From positions 30,797,001 through 30,861,000 of the forward strand of contig CM049403.1 of NCBI GenBank assembly GCA_026929865.2: a stretch of DNA of 64,000 nt. Direction: 5' to 3'. The notes under the pieces are model-generated. The model was given only the letters and a program-made list of their open reading frames with translations. It searched no databases and was not told where the DNA came from. The position numbers and the translations under genes were made by a program. Shown here in pieces: positions 1 to 15,765 of this stretch. The DNA is from Hyperoplus lanceolatus (lineage: Eukaryota; Chordata; Actinopteri; Uranoscopiformes; Ammodytidae). Numbering within the stretch: the first letter of the stretch is position 1; each line of letters opens with the position of its first letter.

Positions 1-202
1 AGCGATTCACATCAACAGAGCCTCCAAATTAAAACAACCAGTGATCATATATAAGCAAGAGGCAAGTTCAAGGCGCAATATTATGTCAAGATAAATACAA
101 ATGCTCCAATTGTATGCCTACTGCATGCTAACTAGATTTGTTTTATGATCAGATGTAGTATGTAGAATAGAAAAGACAGAGTATGCTATTTGGAACGCAA
201 CC
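1..202. mobile_element. Right part of the MITE nested at 38224, cut by the window start
   Basis: The stretch from agcgattcac to ggaacgcaacc parallels 38425-38632 (shared aagcaagaggcaag, aaggcgcaat, atgtagtatgtagaatagaa). The left end is outside the window. Confidence 0.7.
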
Positions 203-470
203 ACTGAGAAGATGGAGGCCTTAGTTGTTTACCTCATCCATTTCAACGTAAGGCTCTTCACTTCTACCTCTCCTTTATTGTTCTGTTCATCCTTCTCCCC
301 TCCTTTTCCTTTCCTCATTTCCATAATTGTTTGTTTCTATAAACAAAGTAATTTCCTGTGTTTCCCGCGGGGCAAGGAGGACGTGACCAGGCTGCATCCG
401 AGCTACTGATACATATCAGCTTTCTGTCAAGCTTCATCTAGACACGAACACACACAGACAGACACACACA

Positions 471-503
<33 letters not shown>

Positions 504-580
504 ATAGACAGACAGACAGGCAGAGAGACAAACACACTTAAACACGCAGACGCACACAGATAGACAGACAGAAAGAGAGA

Positions 581-653
<73 letters not shown>

Positions 654-2715
654 CTGGTTACAACACACTTACTGCTCATGTGGAAATGTCTCATTCTGGG
701 CAGCCTCATAATCTGACTGCCAATCTACTCTACATGCCTCTCTGCCTGTGTCTCTGTGCCTGTCTCTCACACATCACATGCACACTTGCACACATGCCTT
801 TTTCTCTGTCAAACAGACAAGTCATATATATTTTGCCTGGTAACTGTAGGATAGTTCCGATTGGTTGCTACGAAAGCACAGCCCAGAAGAGTAGTGATGC
901 TGGACCTCACATCCGTCTTACATGTCCATCTCACTTTTAGCCTCATCCATCTATTTGTGTTTTAATCATGCCCTCCTCTCCGCCCTATTTCTCTCAAAGA
1001 ACAGTGATTTAGTGTTGAATGAACCCAGAGAAAGCATCCAGGGTGAGGTAATTCATAAAGCTGTCGGGTAATTGAGAAATTGCTGGTTTGTTGGAAGTCA
1101 CTTGAAGATATTGGTTCTCCCATCCACCCTTAAAGTGGCACTCAAGCAATTTAATATCTCATATATAGTTTAAGGACTCACAAGAGGTAGACATACTGGG
1201 TCCATAATATCAATAATATAGCTCCAAAAATGCTGAATTTTCCCATAATGAAATTGGGCAAGGTCTTTTATTGGATACTCCAGAATGTACTATTTAATTC
1301 AAGTTGTATTATACATTTGTACCATCCAAGGCCAAGCTGGGAAATCCATGTTAGTTTTAGATTGGACAGGGCCGATTTCTCTATGACTCATAAACGGATT
1401 TTTATCTTGAAAATCAATAACTTAACTTAATTCAGTGGACAGTACAGATGCATTTTTTTTTTACTTTTAAGCAATTGAGAAATTATTTTGTTTTTCCATC
1501 AAATGCGTTTCCACCTTCATTTACTAAAAAGTCAAGATCATGACGTCATTTTGATTGATTTATGTAACATCTAGATTGTGATACCCCAAGTGACTAGACA
1601 TAACGATATAACATATTTTGCCAAATACCGATCGGAGCTTAACTAATTAAAGCCCTGAAACGCATTTTCTCTTGATTTAAAGGAGCTGCAACCAGCAATT
1701 TTTTTTTTATTGAATACATAGCTTCTTAAATAATTAATCCATGAGTGAAGTAATTGGCTAATCAGTACTTTATCAAATCTAATCACCAAATCAAATCAAA
1801 CTGTCTATACATCATAAAGTAAAATAAAATCAGCCCATAATTCGATGAGAGAGGCTTGTACATCATGGAAGTGCCCAGAGTCTATCAGCTCTTTGTAGAG
1901 TATTGAGGGCAGTGCTGCTGACCTATGGTTGGCTGGCACTCTGACAAATGGGCTTATCTTTCTAACAGCACTAGTGGGAGAAGAGGCAGTGTATTAATTA
2001 TACTACAGATTAATTCAGAGTAGAAGTAGAGAGGGAATAGAAATAGTAGGTTCAGAAATTACATGGTAAGGAGAGTAAAAATAATCGTTGTTGGTGTGGT
2101 GAGCCTGTTTTGTGAGATTGCAAAATGGATTCATCAGTGACTCATGGTTGTGTGTGTGTGAGAAATATGTTCTCACTACAGACCCTCCATCGCTCCTTCT
2201 CCATCTCCTTAATTCAATTGAGAGTTCATACAAAGTGCAAACGCATATCTCCCAGTTTAAAAAAAGCATTATGAATAAATTATCAGTCCTTATCTGCGAA
2301 TCACACTTCATCACACCCACACTGTCTTTGCCACATGGCTCAACTACTTTGAATCTTTGCATTTGATATTCAAATCCGTGCACAGTTAAGTCATTATCAT
2401 TACATGGATTTTAGTATATTTGCTTTTCAACAGTCTTGGAAATCACTGTGTAAATGGAGGCAGGCAACTCCCATTTTTTTTTATTTGCATAAGTAACATA
2501 CATGGGCAAACAATGCTGTAAGATGCTGATTGTATTACTTTGCTGGTATTTTTCCAGGAAGGATAAGCAAATCTGAATGTTGTATACTTAATTCTCAGTA
2601 AAAGTGATTGGAGTATTGGTAATCCTTAAAATCAGTTAATCTTTGAATGAATACATGACTTGTAATGGGGTGTATCTCAATACAACTTGTGCTTGTACTG
2701 TTTTTGCTATACTGT
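203..2715. other. Non-coding, upstream or intron 1
   Basis: Apart from the compound CA array at 440-652 this is unique AT-rich sequence. No exon-like frame, splice pair or promoter was recognised. Confidence 0.6.
440..652. repeat. Compound CA/CAGA microsatellite
   Basis: Interrupted CA, GCAC and GACA units lead into about 34 uninterrupted CA units (584-652). Confidence 0.95.
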
Positions 2716-2880
2716 AAGGCAAGGCAAGTTTATTTATATAGCACAATTCAGACAAGGCGATTCAAAGTGCTTTACAGGGGCAAGATTAAAATACATAATA
2801 CACATTAGAAAAGTGAATGAAGAGAAATAAAACATTTAAAAGCTAATGAGTAGAAATAGAACACTTAAATAAAATAAAAA
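2716..2880 (-). repeat. L2-like LINE 3' tail
   Basis: aggcaaggcaagtttattta followed by gattcaaagtgctttacagg is the reverse complement of the common fish LINE tail. The same family occurs at 13764-13946 and 15617-15765 (minus) and 8826-8905 (plus). A different LINE-tail-like stretch lies at 4226-4345. Confidence 0.7.
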
Positions 2881-3207
2881 TTGAAGTTAAAAATGGAAAC
2901 AGAAAAGTTTTCTACTGTAATACTTCAGCAGACCAATAATCCTGTCAAACATGATGTGAACAGTGCGATCGAAACATTGATGACTCGTCAGCAAACATAG
3001 ATCGCAGGTCAATAAACACCAGGGATTAATGTTGGTAAGTGGACAGGGTGTCCCGTAGGTTTTTCCTCTGTTACTTTCACACACACGGGTCACACACACT
3101 AATGAGATCATTACTAGCTACTACCAGTCAGAATGCTGGGAAGTCATTGCAGCCGTCATTGGCAACAACATATATTTTTTTTATCTCAGGCTCTCTTTGC
3201 CAACGTA

Positions 3208-3279
<72 letters not shown>
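3208..3279. repeat. (AAT)24 microsatellite
   Basis: Pure trinucleotide array followed by a LINE-tail-like stretch (ctcaaagtgcttacagagaa). Confidence 0.95.
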
Positions 3280-3281
<2 letters not shown>

Positions 3282-5384
3282 ATATTTTATTTGTAATGCA
3301 GTTTATATTACTAGAATCTCAAAGTGCTTACAGAGAAGTTAAAAAAAACAAATCAATGAGAATAAAAGCATTTTAAACAATTAAAAGGGGAACCTCAAAG
3401 ACAGTTTAGCTAAATGCTCTTTTAAAAAGATCAATGTAAAAGAAAATGAAAATAAAAATGTTTTAAGAGAAACAGACCAGTAGAGAGAGCCACCTTAGAC
3501 CTTAATAAACACAAAAATATTGCGAATACAATTTTTATGTAGTGGTGGAAGATGTTTCATTTGATATTTGTGAAACTTTTCTACATGTTTAAAAAAAGTA
3601 TAGTAGTTGAACCATTTTGCTTCTGTGTGCATCTCCTTACCTTTTTACCTATTTATACTGAAATTTCTATATAAAACTGTCTGGTCACTTCACGATGAAT
3701 TATATTGCACATTTCCCCTTAGCAAACTCCATCCAGGAGACTCTTGATCAATAAGTGATTGCTTTGTGATTACTGGAGCGCTGAGAACCTTGCATAAATT
3801 AAAGGGTCAATAATTAAAGCCCTTGATGTGTTAGAGCCAGAAGATAAGAAGGGACCTTAGGCAGAAAGAAGAAACATTTAATTTCAATTTTGCCTTGCTG
3901 TTTGAAGGTCAACAGACATATCAGGAGAACGTTCTCAGACTTTAAATTAATCATTGCAGCCTTGGTGTTTGTGTGATGATAAACTCAATAGTATTTCTCT
4001 TTTAGTTATGTTATTAAGGAAAATACATTTTACGTTAGACACAGGTTGCACTGGTTTCTGCTTTTGGTCGTTTTCTCAATGCAAAACAATCCAAGTCCAG
4101 TTATGGACTTTTTAAATGTCTTGTGCAGGGTTATTTCTTAAATATTTTGTTCATGGTTTTTCAACATACATATGCACAGTTTCCCCCAGAGAAATTGTGA
4201 GCCATGGTTGGAACAGTCAGTCAACTTTATTTATACAGTACATTTATAACAGCCGAGGTGGACCAAAGTGCTGTACAGTAAAATAAGTAAAACACATTAC
4301 ATCCAAAACATCATAAAGACACGAAAAAGCAAAAATTATCATTACAGTAAAACACAAAACAACAGTAAAAGTTCTAGTAGAGACTGGGAGAAACACTGAT
4401 ATGTGGTGTGTCTAGAGAGACTCTTAAAATGTGAGATTAAATGATACTATAATAGTGACAGCATTAGAATAATGATAATATAACTTTTATCATGGGGAAT
4501 GAGGAAGAGCAGAGAGCCCATTTGGCAACCACATAACGTGAAGAGTGAGAGTACATTTGGGGAAAGACACCCAAGTAGGAATGATGGGTTTGTGTGAAAT
4601 GACTTTTGGTCTATCTGAATTGAACGTCACTTCACAGCTAAAGTGCCACGTAACTGTAGCTATGGAAAGGGAAAGAGGATGGTTCTCAAACCTTGATATT
4701 TCATCTGTCTTATGGTAATAGGAAGGAGCTACAGTTGATAATTCTGGGTGTCTGTCAGATTAATGTGGACTAGAGAAAAGGGGAGGATTTAAATTTTTAG
4801 TGTTTTACCCTACATGGCAGAGGGTGATCTGTTTTGATAGGAGGACAAGACTGAAATAGGTGGGGCCTGAGTTATACCTCGTTTCCACAGAGTAGAGCGG
4901 GTCGGTTCCATTTGCCAAAAGTTGGGTAGGGTACGGATGGGATATAAGCAAGCCTAACCGCTCTAAGCCGCTCCCATTTTTCGGTACTCCTCCATTGAGG
5001 TACGAGCCGCCTGAAAAGGTGCCAACAAGGTGGAGCCATTTGAAAGGGCTTGAATAATATATTGTTGCCTTTGCCTGCCAACTACAGGCCGTCCTCAAGA
5101 TGTAGCTCTGTCAGTGTAAAGATATAAGTTTAGTCCATAGTGTCTGGAAATGTAGAAACAATACACTATGAGTTTCTTATAAGAGCTTAGAGGGAAAGAT
5201 CCCTGCCGATTCTCAAACGTTTATAATTAGATTTCTGATTAGCTAATGTATTGAGAGATTCAATTAAATTAAAACAACTGTATTTCTCCCCAGGGGAAAT
5301 TGGTTATGAGCAGAATGTCATATAAACGGAACCTTTTTTTTTTTTTTTGATAAGATACAGATATCTAGAAAGTAAATGTCATGA

Positions 5385-5612
5385 TACAGCTCCGGAAAAA
5401 ATTAAGAGACCACTCCAAATGTTCAGTGTCTCTTGTTTTACTCTTTAGAGGCATATGTTTGAGTAGAATGAACATTTTCATTTTATAAAATTAACTTCTG
5501 ACAACATTTCACAATGAAAATATTGTCATTTGGAGCATTTCCAATAAGTAATGTAGAGATAAAGATTGAAGAAAAATCCAAACTGGTCTCTTAATTTTTG
5601 CCAGAGCTGTAT
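5385..5612. mobile_element. MITE family C, copy 1 (TACAGCTCCGG ends)
   Basis: The ends are TACAGCTCCGGAAAAAATTA and its inverse, TTTTTGCCAGAGCTGTA. The internal text (gagaccactccaaatgttcagtg, then ggtctcttaa) is palindromic. It has no coding capacity. TA-bounded ends suggest a Tc1/mariner-mobilised MITE. Further copies lie at 35160-35364, 37682-37890, 48974-49210 and 57326-57563. Confidence 0.85.
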
Positions 5613-5896
5613 ATTCCTTTATTGATTTTCTAGCACAACCCTGGTATGTTGTAAGAAATAACCTTTAATTTGCTTCTTAGATTAAACAAGCAGACTTTGT
5701 AGGGAATCATGGAGGTATCAGATGGGAGGCACCAGCTGGGGGTGGCGAGGGCACTTGTCTCCCAATTCTGCCTCTCTGATCTACGAAAGTCTTGCGTCAA
5801 TAAATGGACAGACTGGCGGAAAAATACATTTTCTCTCAGTGTCTTTGTGTTGAAAATCCATGCTAAAAGCCACTTTGTGTTGGAGCTGCACCAGGG

Positions 5897-6179
<283 letters not shown>

Positions 6180-6959
6180 CCTTGGTGAATGCTATTTGGA
6201 GCCTGCGGATGAGAAACCGTGAGTGCTGGCTGTTTATAGGGCCAGGACTGAGGGAGAAGTGATGGGGCACAATGGAGCGATTTGGAAGAGCAGATGGACA
6301 GACAAGTAGTGCTGAAAATAATGTTACACCTGGACCGATGACGGGAAGCATTCGTCTGATAATGTATTGCTGAAAACACACTGATATGCAAAACACACTT
6401 TGCCAAGTTCACTTATTCGAATGTATTTTTTATATATATCATTTATGAGGTCTACTCTCAGAAAAATTTAGATGGCATTTAAGAAGTTGGAAGTGGTGTA
6501 TTAGCTCTTGTTAAACATATTGGCCGATTACAATTATTATTTGTAGAGTGTGCGAGTCTTAAGTTGTGTTAGCAAAACAGTAGCTCTAGCTAACAGCTGA
6601 GCCGGAGCCTCCGGTCAGCTGAAGCAGACAGTCTAGCGGGGCGAGCAGACTATTCCCCCGTTACTAGGTCGTATCCTTGGTCGCTCCTATTTACTGGTGT
6701 ATTAAACTACGTTTTCATTACATAAGAACCTAGTGGGTTTGCAATGACTATTCCAGTTGTTAGACAAGGTCTCAGGGTTGCTAGGGAAACGAGTTGTTTT
6801 TTGTTAAACTCTTCTAGGTTGGCCGCAGCTTGACATAGTTACCGTTGCTACTGAGTGAGTTCCGACCATGTAGCGGACTGTTTTTGGCTGTTAAAACCAT
6901 AAAAACAACATGTTGCTAAAATGTATTGCTTTATTTTTTGTAGTAGCCATGTAATAAGC

Positions 6960-7059
6960 GGGATAAAGTATAGCGAACGGGTCACTTGCTAGAAATAAAG
7001 ACCTTCAAGCTTGTCGGTCTTTATTTCTAGCAAGTGACCCGTTCGCTATACTTTATCCC
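6960..7059. repeat. Perfect 44-bp inverted repeat, 12-nt loop
   Basis: The left arm 6960-7003 (gggataaagtatagcgaacg to gaaataaagacc) is the exact reverse complement of 7016-7059. The loop is ttcaagcttgtc. No other copy was noticed in the window. Confidence 0.95.
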
Positions 7060-7498
7060 TTACATATTTTGCTTTAAAAAGGACTCAATTTAGTGATAAT
7101 AAAAAAAATACATCACTTTATTTCAACTAGATTATCTGTATTATTTGAATTGTATATACTACATAAATAATTAATAATAAACTTCAGTTGCTGCACACAT
7201 ATTCATCAAACACTTATCCTTGTTTGTCCGTCCATTCTTACACAAGTAATAACCACAAATAGATGAAATATGAGGTATTTAGAGTGTAAACAGGGCAAGT
7301 GCACAGATGGATGCATCTCAACCGCCTCGGCATTCTCCAACATCTTTTGTTCGTCTCTGCAGCGACTAGCGGCACGCTGCTCTGTGCTTACTGGCCCTGA
7401 CCCACTTTCCCTTTAGAGGTGGCTGACGTCACTCCAGAAACCATCTTTATTTTTTCAAAAGTGTGCATTTGTGCAGCAAAAATGGGACGCATTCAACC

Positions 7499-7659
<161 letters not shown>

Positions 7660-8031
7660 GTGTGTGCGCGTCTGTGTTTTGTGCATTCTGTTTGTTGTGA
7701 CTGCAAGCGCTACAGTAGATAGCTCACAGTGCAGCCACCTGGACAGTACATTGAAGGCCTAATTTTAGCATCCGGAGGCACAAACGCAAACTGACACCTT
7801 CCACCGTTCTCTCTCTTTGTCTTTCCTCTGCCACACTGACACTGGCTCTTTCACTGACACACAGTGATGCTGTTCAAGGTGGCCATTTCTTAATGGGGTT
7901 TTCTTTATATAATTACCTTATCTGTCTGTGTGTGCTGCAAGGTAATACGGTAGAAAAGCTTCTCTCTTCTTTGTCTCTTTTACTCTATCTTGGCTTAGAG
8001 GAAGGAAGGTTAGATAAGTCGTGGTGGTGAC

Positions 8032-8264
8032 TTAAAAGGTGGAATCAGCGATTCTGGAAAATGCTTGTTGTCCAAATCACTTTTGGTCAATATAAGTGAA
8101 TATCTCCACAAAAATCCGCTGCCTGTCTGTACTGTGTGTGAACTGGGGGAAACAATGGTTTTAATACACAGCCTAGACTCTGTAAACTGGCATGCTGCTA
8201 GCTATGGTGGGCCCGCTTTGTTAACATACCCGTTTACAGAGCCTAAGCTTACTCCACCTTTTAA
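8032..8264. mobile_element. MITE family A, right-deleted copy (AAAGGTGGAGTC ends)
   Basis: It begins TTAAAAGGTGGAATCAGCGA and ends GCTTACTCCACCTTTTAA. Inside is a hairpin of cacagcctagactctgtaaa against tttacagagcctaagc. The same family occurs at 17417, 25144, 46044 and 51301. Confidence 0.75.
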
Positions 8265-8825
8265 TGGTGCTAGGAAGGTTAGAGAAGTGTTTGGTTTAAT
8301 CCCGATACTAGCAGTGGAAAATCTATGTGGGGGAGCTTTAGTAAATGGCTTCCTTCCTTCCTGTGCCAGTAGCGATATGAAGTGACCAACAGAATGATTG
8401 CATGTGTACTGCCTTGCTTGTGTCACAGTCTATTAAACTATAGTTGTGCTAATGTTTAGAGCCTCTGAAATGAGTTGGCATTGCTCTACATAAATGAACT
8501 ATTAAGCTAGGCATGCTTTTATATTTTAAAGGTTAATCGTATCAATGCAGCATATGTGATGCTGCATCAAATGTGGGTTTTGTCAGCACATCCAGAGATC
8601 ATTTCCTCTCTCTCCTCCTGTCTACTCTACTAGGCCTATTTTTTTCAACATTTACAATTCAGTGTTGAGACTTCTGACCTTATTTTTAGCTCCTTGTAAG
8701 TCTACAAATAAGGTTAAAGTCCTGTTTGGTTTACACAGTGGGTTAGAGTCCCATGGAAAACAGTTAAAGTCATATTTCATACATTTGCTTTATTCTATAC
8801 TTGATGCATTTTTATCTTGATGTAT

Positions 8826-8905
8826 TCCATGCCCCTGTAAAGCACTTTGAATTGCCTTGTGTCTGAATTGTGCTATAGAGATAAACTTACCTTGTCTTGC
8901 CTGAA
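8826..8905 (+). repeat. L2-like LINE 3' tail
   Basis: cctgtaaagcactttgaatt followed by gtgctatagagataaactta is a plus-strand tail copy. Confidence 0.7.
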
Positions 8906-9100
8906 CTAAAATGGCTGCTATAGCTGCGTTGACAAAGCAATGCGTCACTCACACGTCTCTTTACTATATTAAACATTTTTCTGCCTCAGCATCATTGCAG
9001 CGCTACAAGGTCGTTGCATCTGCCAGTCATGAGCAGCTTTTCCTTTGTCACCTGCGTTCTCACAGGGACATGGATGAGTCACTCCCAACACAACAGCCTT

Positions 9101-9477
9101 TTAAAGCTATAGTGTGTAACTTATTGCGCCCCCATGAGGAATTCTGAGTAATAACAACAACACTGTCTGTGCATCTACATGAAGTAAGCCTTTGGGGATC
9201 GCACATGGATTTTATACGTTCTGCTGTACGTCCAGGTTTTTTCTCAGCAGTAGAATCAACAACTGAAACATTTCTTGTACTCTTCTTGGGTATTTCTGAG
9301 CTCCTGCACCAGTGTCGGGGGGCGACACCAGTTTGTAAACGCTGCCATACTGAGAAATACGGAGAGAGTTTTGTGGAGCTGATAGGCTTAATCAATTCAT
9401 TGTGTCAACCCGTTTGGCGATGGCTTGAATGTAACCGACATTCATTCATATGACAAAGTTACGCACTATAGCTTTAA
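9101..9477. mobile_element. MITE family B, full copy (TTAAAGCTATAGTG ends)
   Basis: The left end TTAAAGCTATAGTGTGTAAC and right end GTTACGCACTATAGCTTTAA are inverted. The internal text (cccccatgaggaattctgag) recurs at 10043, 28465 and 50535. The reading frames inside have no homology to known proteins. Confidence 0.85.
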
Positions 9478-9814
9478 AACCTGTGCTTTGCTGTTTTACT
9501 AATGACCTGTCTGCTGGTCTGCTAACTTGTCTGTCAGACTGTCAGTGGATCCACAGGCTTCTACTTGTAGTTAGGTGACAGCTTTACTCAATACCATCAA
9601 AGACCAGACAATACTCTCTCATCTCATCCTCCCTCCTTTAAAAGGCTCTGACTCGCATACTGAACCGGACCAGCAACACTCATATGTTTTGTCTTCCATT
9701 TAACAGGATAATTATAATTAATACAGCAGGGAGGCATTGAAGTACATTGACAAAATATGGGTGTACTGTGTTCTAAGATATTCACCTATAATAAATACGT
9801 ATGACATGAAAGTT

Positions 9815-10004
9815 TTTTTTAAAGATAATTTTTTGGCATTTTCAAGCTTTATTAGACAGTACAGAGTTGAAATGGGGAGACAGAGAGAGAGAGGGAATGA
9901 CCTGCAGTAAAGGTCCACGGGTCGGATCTGAACCCGCGGCCACTGCAACGAAGGCCGGAGCCAATATGGTGCGCGCTCTATTCACTACGCCACCAGAGCC
10001 CCGA
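9815..10004 (-). mobile_element. tRNA-derived SINE, copy 1
   Basis: On the minus strand the head reads GGCTCTGGTGGCGTAGTGAA (A-box-like). GGGTTCAGATCCGACCCGTG (B-box-like) follows, then a body ending with CTTGAAAATGCC. A second copy, about 85 percent similar by eye, lies at 53004-53190 in the same orientation. It is not a functional tRNA: no cloverleaf beyond the promoter boxes is apparent. Confidence 0.8.
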
Positions 10005-10042
10005 AATACATGTTTAAGAAGTAAATTGAATGCTCTTATATA

Positions 10043-10192
10043 TTAAAGCTATAGTGCGTTACTTCTGTCGCCCCCATGAGGAATTCTGAGTAATGACAAC
10101 AACACTCGCAGCCCATCTACAGTACATGAGTTAAGCCTTGAATGTAACCGATATTCATTTATTTGAAAAAAGTTACGCACTGTAGCTTTTAA
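10043..10192. mobile_element. MITE family B, internally deleted copy
   Basis: It has both TTAAAGCTATAGTGCG-type ends, but the middle 220 bp seen in the 9101 copy are missing. Confidence 0.8.
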
Positions 10193-10345
10193 AGTGTTAT
10201 TTTAAAAGAAATGAACATCAGCAGTTTTCACCAAAACAACATCTCAGCTCCTGTGATTCTAGATCTCAATAGGGCTTTATTGTGCTTTCTAATTATTATG
10301 CACAGCAGCACGGGTCGCCCATCCAGAGTTTGGAGTGGTCTGGCC

Positions 10346-10348
<3 letters not shown>

Positions 10349-10389
<41 letters not shown>

Positions 10390-10430
10390 TGTGTGTGTGC
10401 GCATTCATTACTGTGTGTGTGTGTGTGTGT
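10349..10430. repeat. Interrupted TG microsatellite
   Basis: TG tracts broken by TTTG and CGCATTCATTAC. A further short tract lies at 10601-10620. Confidence 0.9.
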
Positions 10431-10692
10431 TTTGGTGGTTGGTCAATGGAGCCTCTTTATCTCTAACCCTCTTTGGAGCAGCTTGTTAAACAGCTTCTGC
10501 TTCTCCAGCCCAGAAGGACTCCACTTAAAAAAAAGAGAAAGTGTTTCAGTGGGTGTGTGTAGTAGCACACATGTGCAACTGTTTCTGATATACATTTGTT
10601 TGTGTGTGTGTGTGTGTGTGTCCAGAGCATGGTTTCCCTTCCAGTTTAGTTCTTCTGATTCTGTGGCTAATTAAGCTTAGGCTGCAACTGCG

Positions 10693-11449
10693 GAAACCCA
10701 TATAGTGGCTATAGCTTCCCTTTACAAGACCACAGGAAATCAGTCATTCAATGGACTGGATCTCAACTGTTAGAGGGCTAGACTGATTTAAAGCATTGTT
10801 TACAAATGGCAAAATATCACACAATGATGCTGTAAGAGGGCTATTAGATAAGAGCTGAAATTTGAGAATGATTCAACTCCCTAATCAAATCTAGAAATGT
10901 GATATCAGATGAGACACACATTTAATTTCCCAGATATTCCATTAAATGAAACCTCCTAGGAGTTTTCAAATGTTTGTGAAACTTGGTCAATTTTTTCCTC
11001 TGATGATCATAAATGACCTGTAACAGCAAATTAAGACAAAACACTATTTTTCAACATCATTTGGATGAAATGTAGTAATATTGAAGCACATTCTTTGTTG
11101 TTAATTTCAGACTTTCAGCAAAGAAATGTCTCTGCCCCCCTTAATAAAATAGTCACACTGACTTTTTAGTTTGTAAAAAGCTAATGGCATGATTCAGCAA
11201 TGTGTCTTTACAAACCAACTCTGTATTCTGCTGGTGAAAGCTTGGAATGACCTCACGACGTTGCGCACATGCCCTCGAATTTTAATAACGGGAGTAAGGC
11301 ATAATTGCTGTGTTTTCAAGGTGGTTTCTTTTTATTGAAGGCGAGTGTTAGTGCCCACTGCCAACCTCTTCCTGTAGGTTAAAGGGTGGAGTTACAATAA
11401 TAATACGCTGTCTGCTGCTCTGGGTGCGTGCTCCTACTGTTGTGAGTTT
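10693..11449. other. Non-coding stretch, nothing recognised
   Basis: Unique sequence without repeats or plausible exons. No exon for the missing sgip1 start is seen here. Confidence 0.6.
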
Positions 11450-11945
11450 GGTTTCACTTCTCGGGACCATTTTCTAAAGTTAGCTCCCCACTTTTCTAAG
11501 GTTATCCTGAACCCACTCAAAACCCCCTAAATCATTTTCTGAGACCAGATAAAAGTCCCACAGACACTCTACGAAAAATTTGCTATGTAATTTTTTTCTA
11601 TAGGCGCTTCCTGGAGTAAAAATATTGGATATCTAAGTGCTATATATCTAAGTTATTATTGTTTGTGTCCAGTCCTATTTGGTAGTTTGTTTTCACTTCT
11701 TGGGACCCTTTTCTAAAGTTAGCTCCCCACTTTTCTAAGGTTATCCTGAACCCACTCAAAACCCCCTAAATCATTTTCAGAGACCAGATAAACATTGCTT
11801 TGAAAATACTTGAGTCCCATGGACACTCTACGAAACATTTGCTTTGTCATTGTTTCTATAGGCCCTTCCTGGAGTAAAAATTTTGAAAATCTACGCGCTA
11901 TACATCTCAGTTATAATGTTTTGTCCAGTCCTAATTGGCTTCATG
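11450..11945. repeat. Two-copy tandem duplication, period about 239 bp
   Basis: gggaccattttctaaagtta (from 11463) recurs as gggacccttttctaaagtta (from 11702), and similarity continues through ctcaaaaccccctaaatcat and ttcctggagtaaaaat. The second copy has an insertion near 11795. It is non-coding. Confidence 0.85.
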
Positions 11946-12240
11946 TCCTTTTTGCTCTTTTCCGTCAAAAATTACATTACTGTGTCATGTGAAGAGACGG
12001 CTAATTACGTTAGCAACTGTGCTAGCATCCCTCTGAACGGAAGCAATTAGGTCGTTATGCAGTGTGTACCGCACACGCTGCTATTTGGCTCTCCGTTAAT
12101 TAACCCCCTGCCATATGCATCCATGTATTCTCCCACATCAACGTCATTCAGGCTCTGCTGTGTATGTGATAGGACGTCATTTATAGCATTGTTATTTAAT
12201 TATACGGTCTGTTGCATCATCTGTTAATTTGATTTTAAAG

Positions 12241-12243
<3 letters not shown>

Positions 12244-12299
<56 letters not shown>
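12244..12299. repeat. (TG)28 microsatellite
   Basis: Pure TG tract. A shorter CACG/CA tract lies at 12675-12724. Confidence 0.9.
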
Positions 12300-15025
<2,726 letters not shown>

Positions 15026-15616
15026 GGGCAGTAAGTAGCATCATGTTGCTTCTTTGAGTCTCAGTGCTCAGTGTGTATCTGTATGTGGCTTGAGGAAGAG
15101 ATAGAGGTCGGTTGGTCATGAGATGAAGGAGTTATCAGAACAGAAATGGAGGGGGACAACTGGGCTTTCATCTTGGGTGAGAATCAACAGGCAGAATTAT
15201 ACACAAATAACTTAATCTGTATAATAATAGTAATACATTTCATTTATATAGCGCTTTTCTCGCACTCAAAGCACTTAGTATAAGAGCTGGAATTAATATA
15301 TATATATTTAATTTTTACATTATGGAAAGTTTAGTTGGTGTAGGTGCTTTAGAGGTTGTAGTGCATTAGTTTAATTCCTTGCTATTTGAATTGATTTTTT
15401 TGCCAAACATTTGTTGTCAATGATGTTAATTCAGTCTAGAGTGCTTCCTCCTTCCGTTGTTGTTGAACTGATCATGTGCAAAGCTAGAACACAAAAACTA
15501 TATCTAGCAATCTGTCCTTGGTTAGTTGACTGAAAGAAAAGTTCATCATAAGGTTGACATTTTTTATTGTTAACCGTTTCGCTATCCATGTGCTGTATTT
15601 GTCCTTCTCTTTTGTA

Positions 15617-15765
15617 GGCAAGGCAAGGCAATTTTATTTATAGAGCACATTTCAGGCACAGGGCCACTCAAGGTGCTTCACAGGGTTAAAATCAAATAAA
15701 GAATACAAATACAAAAAAAGGAACAAATTTAAAACACAACATTTAAATAAAAGTATGTATGCTAC
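15617..15765 (-). repeat. L2-like LINE 3' tail
   Basis: aggcaaggcaaggcaatttt followed by ggccactcaaggtgcttcac. A short related fragment is at 15225-15290. Confidence 0.65.

Noticed and set aside
212..409. ATGGAGG as the missing sgip1 first coding exon
   Set aside because: No GT donor follows the required ATG-GAG-G. The sites at 5709 and 15142 fail for phase or donor as well.
8065..8426. A 106-codon frame on plus and a 74-codon frame on minus as genes
   Set aside because: Both lie in and beside the family A MITE, whose copies elsewhere do not keep these frames.
9817..10004. A possible tRNA gene on the minus strand (B-box GGGTTCAGATCC)
   Set aside because: No tRNA cloverleaf is apparent, and a diverged second copy with the same non-tRNA body lies at 53004-53190, so it is a SINE.
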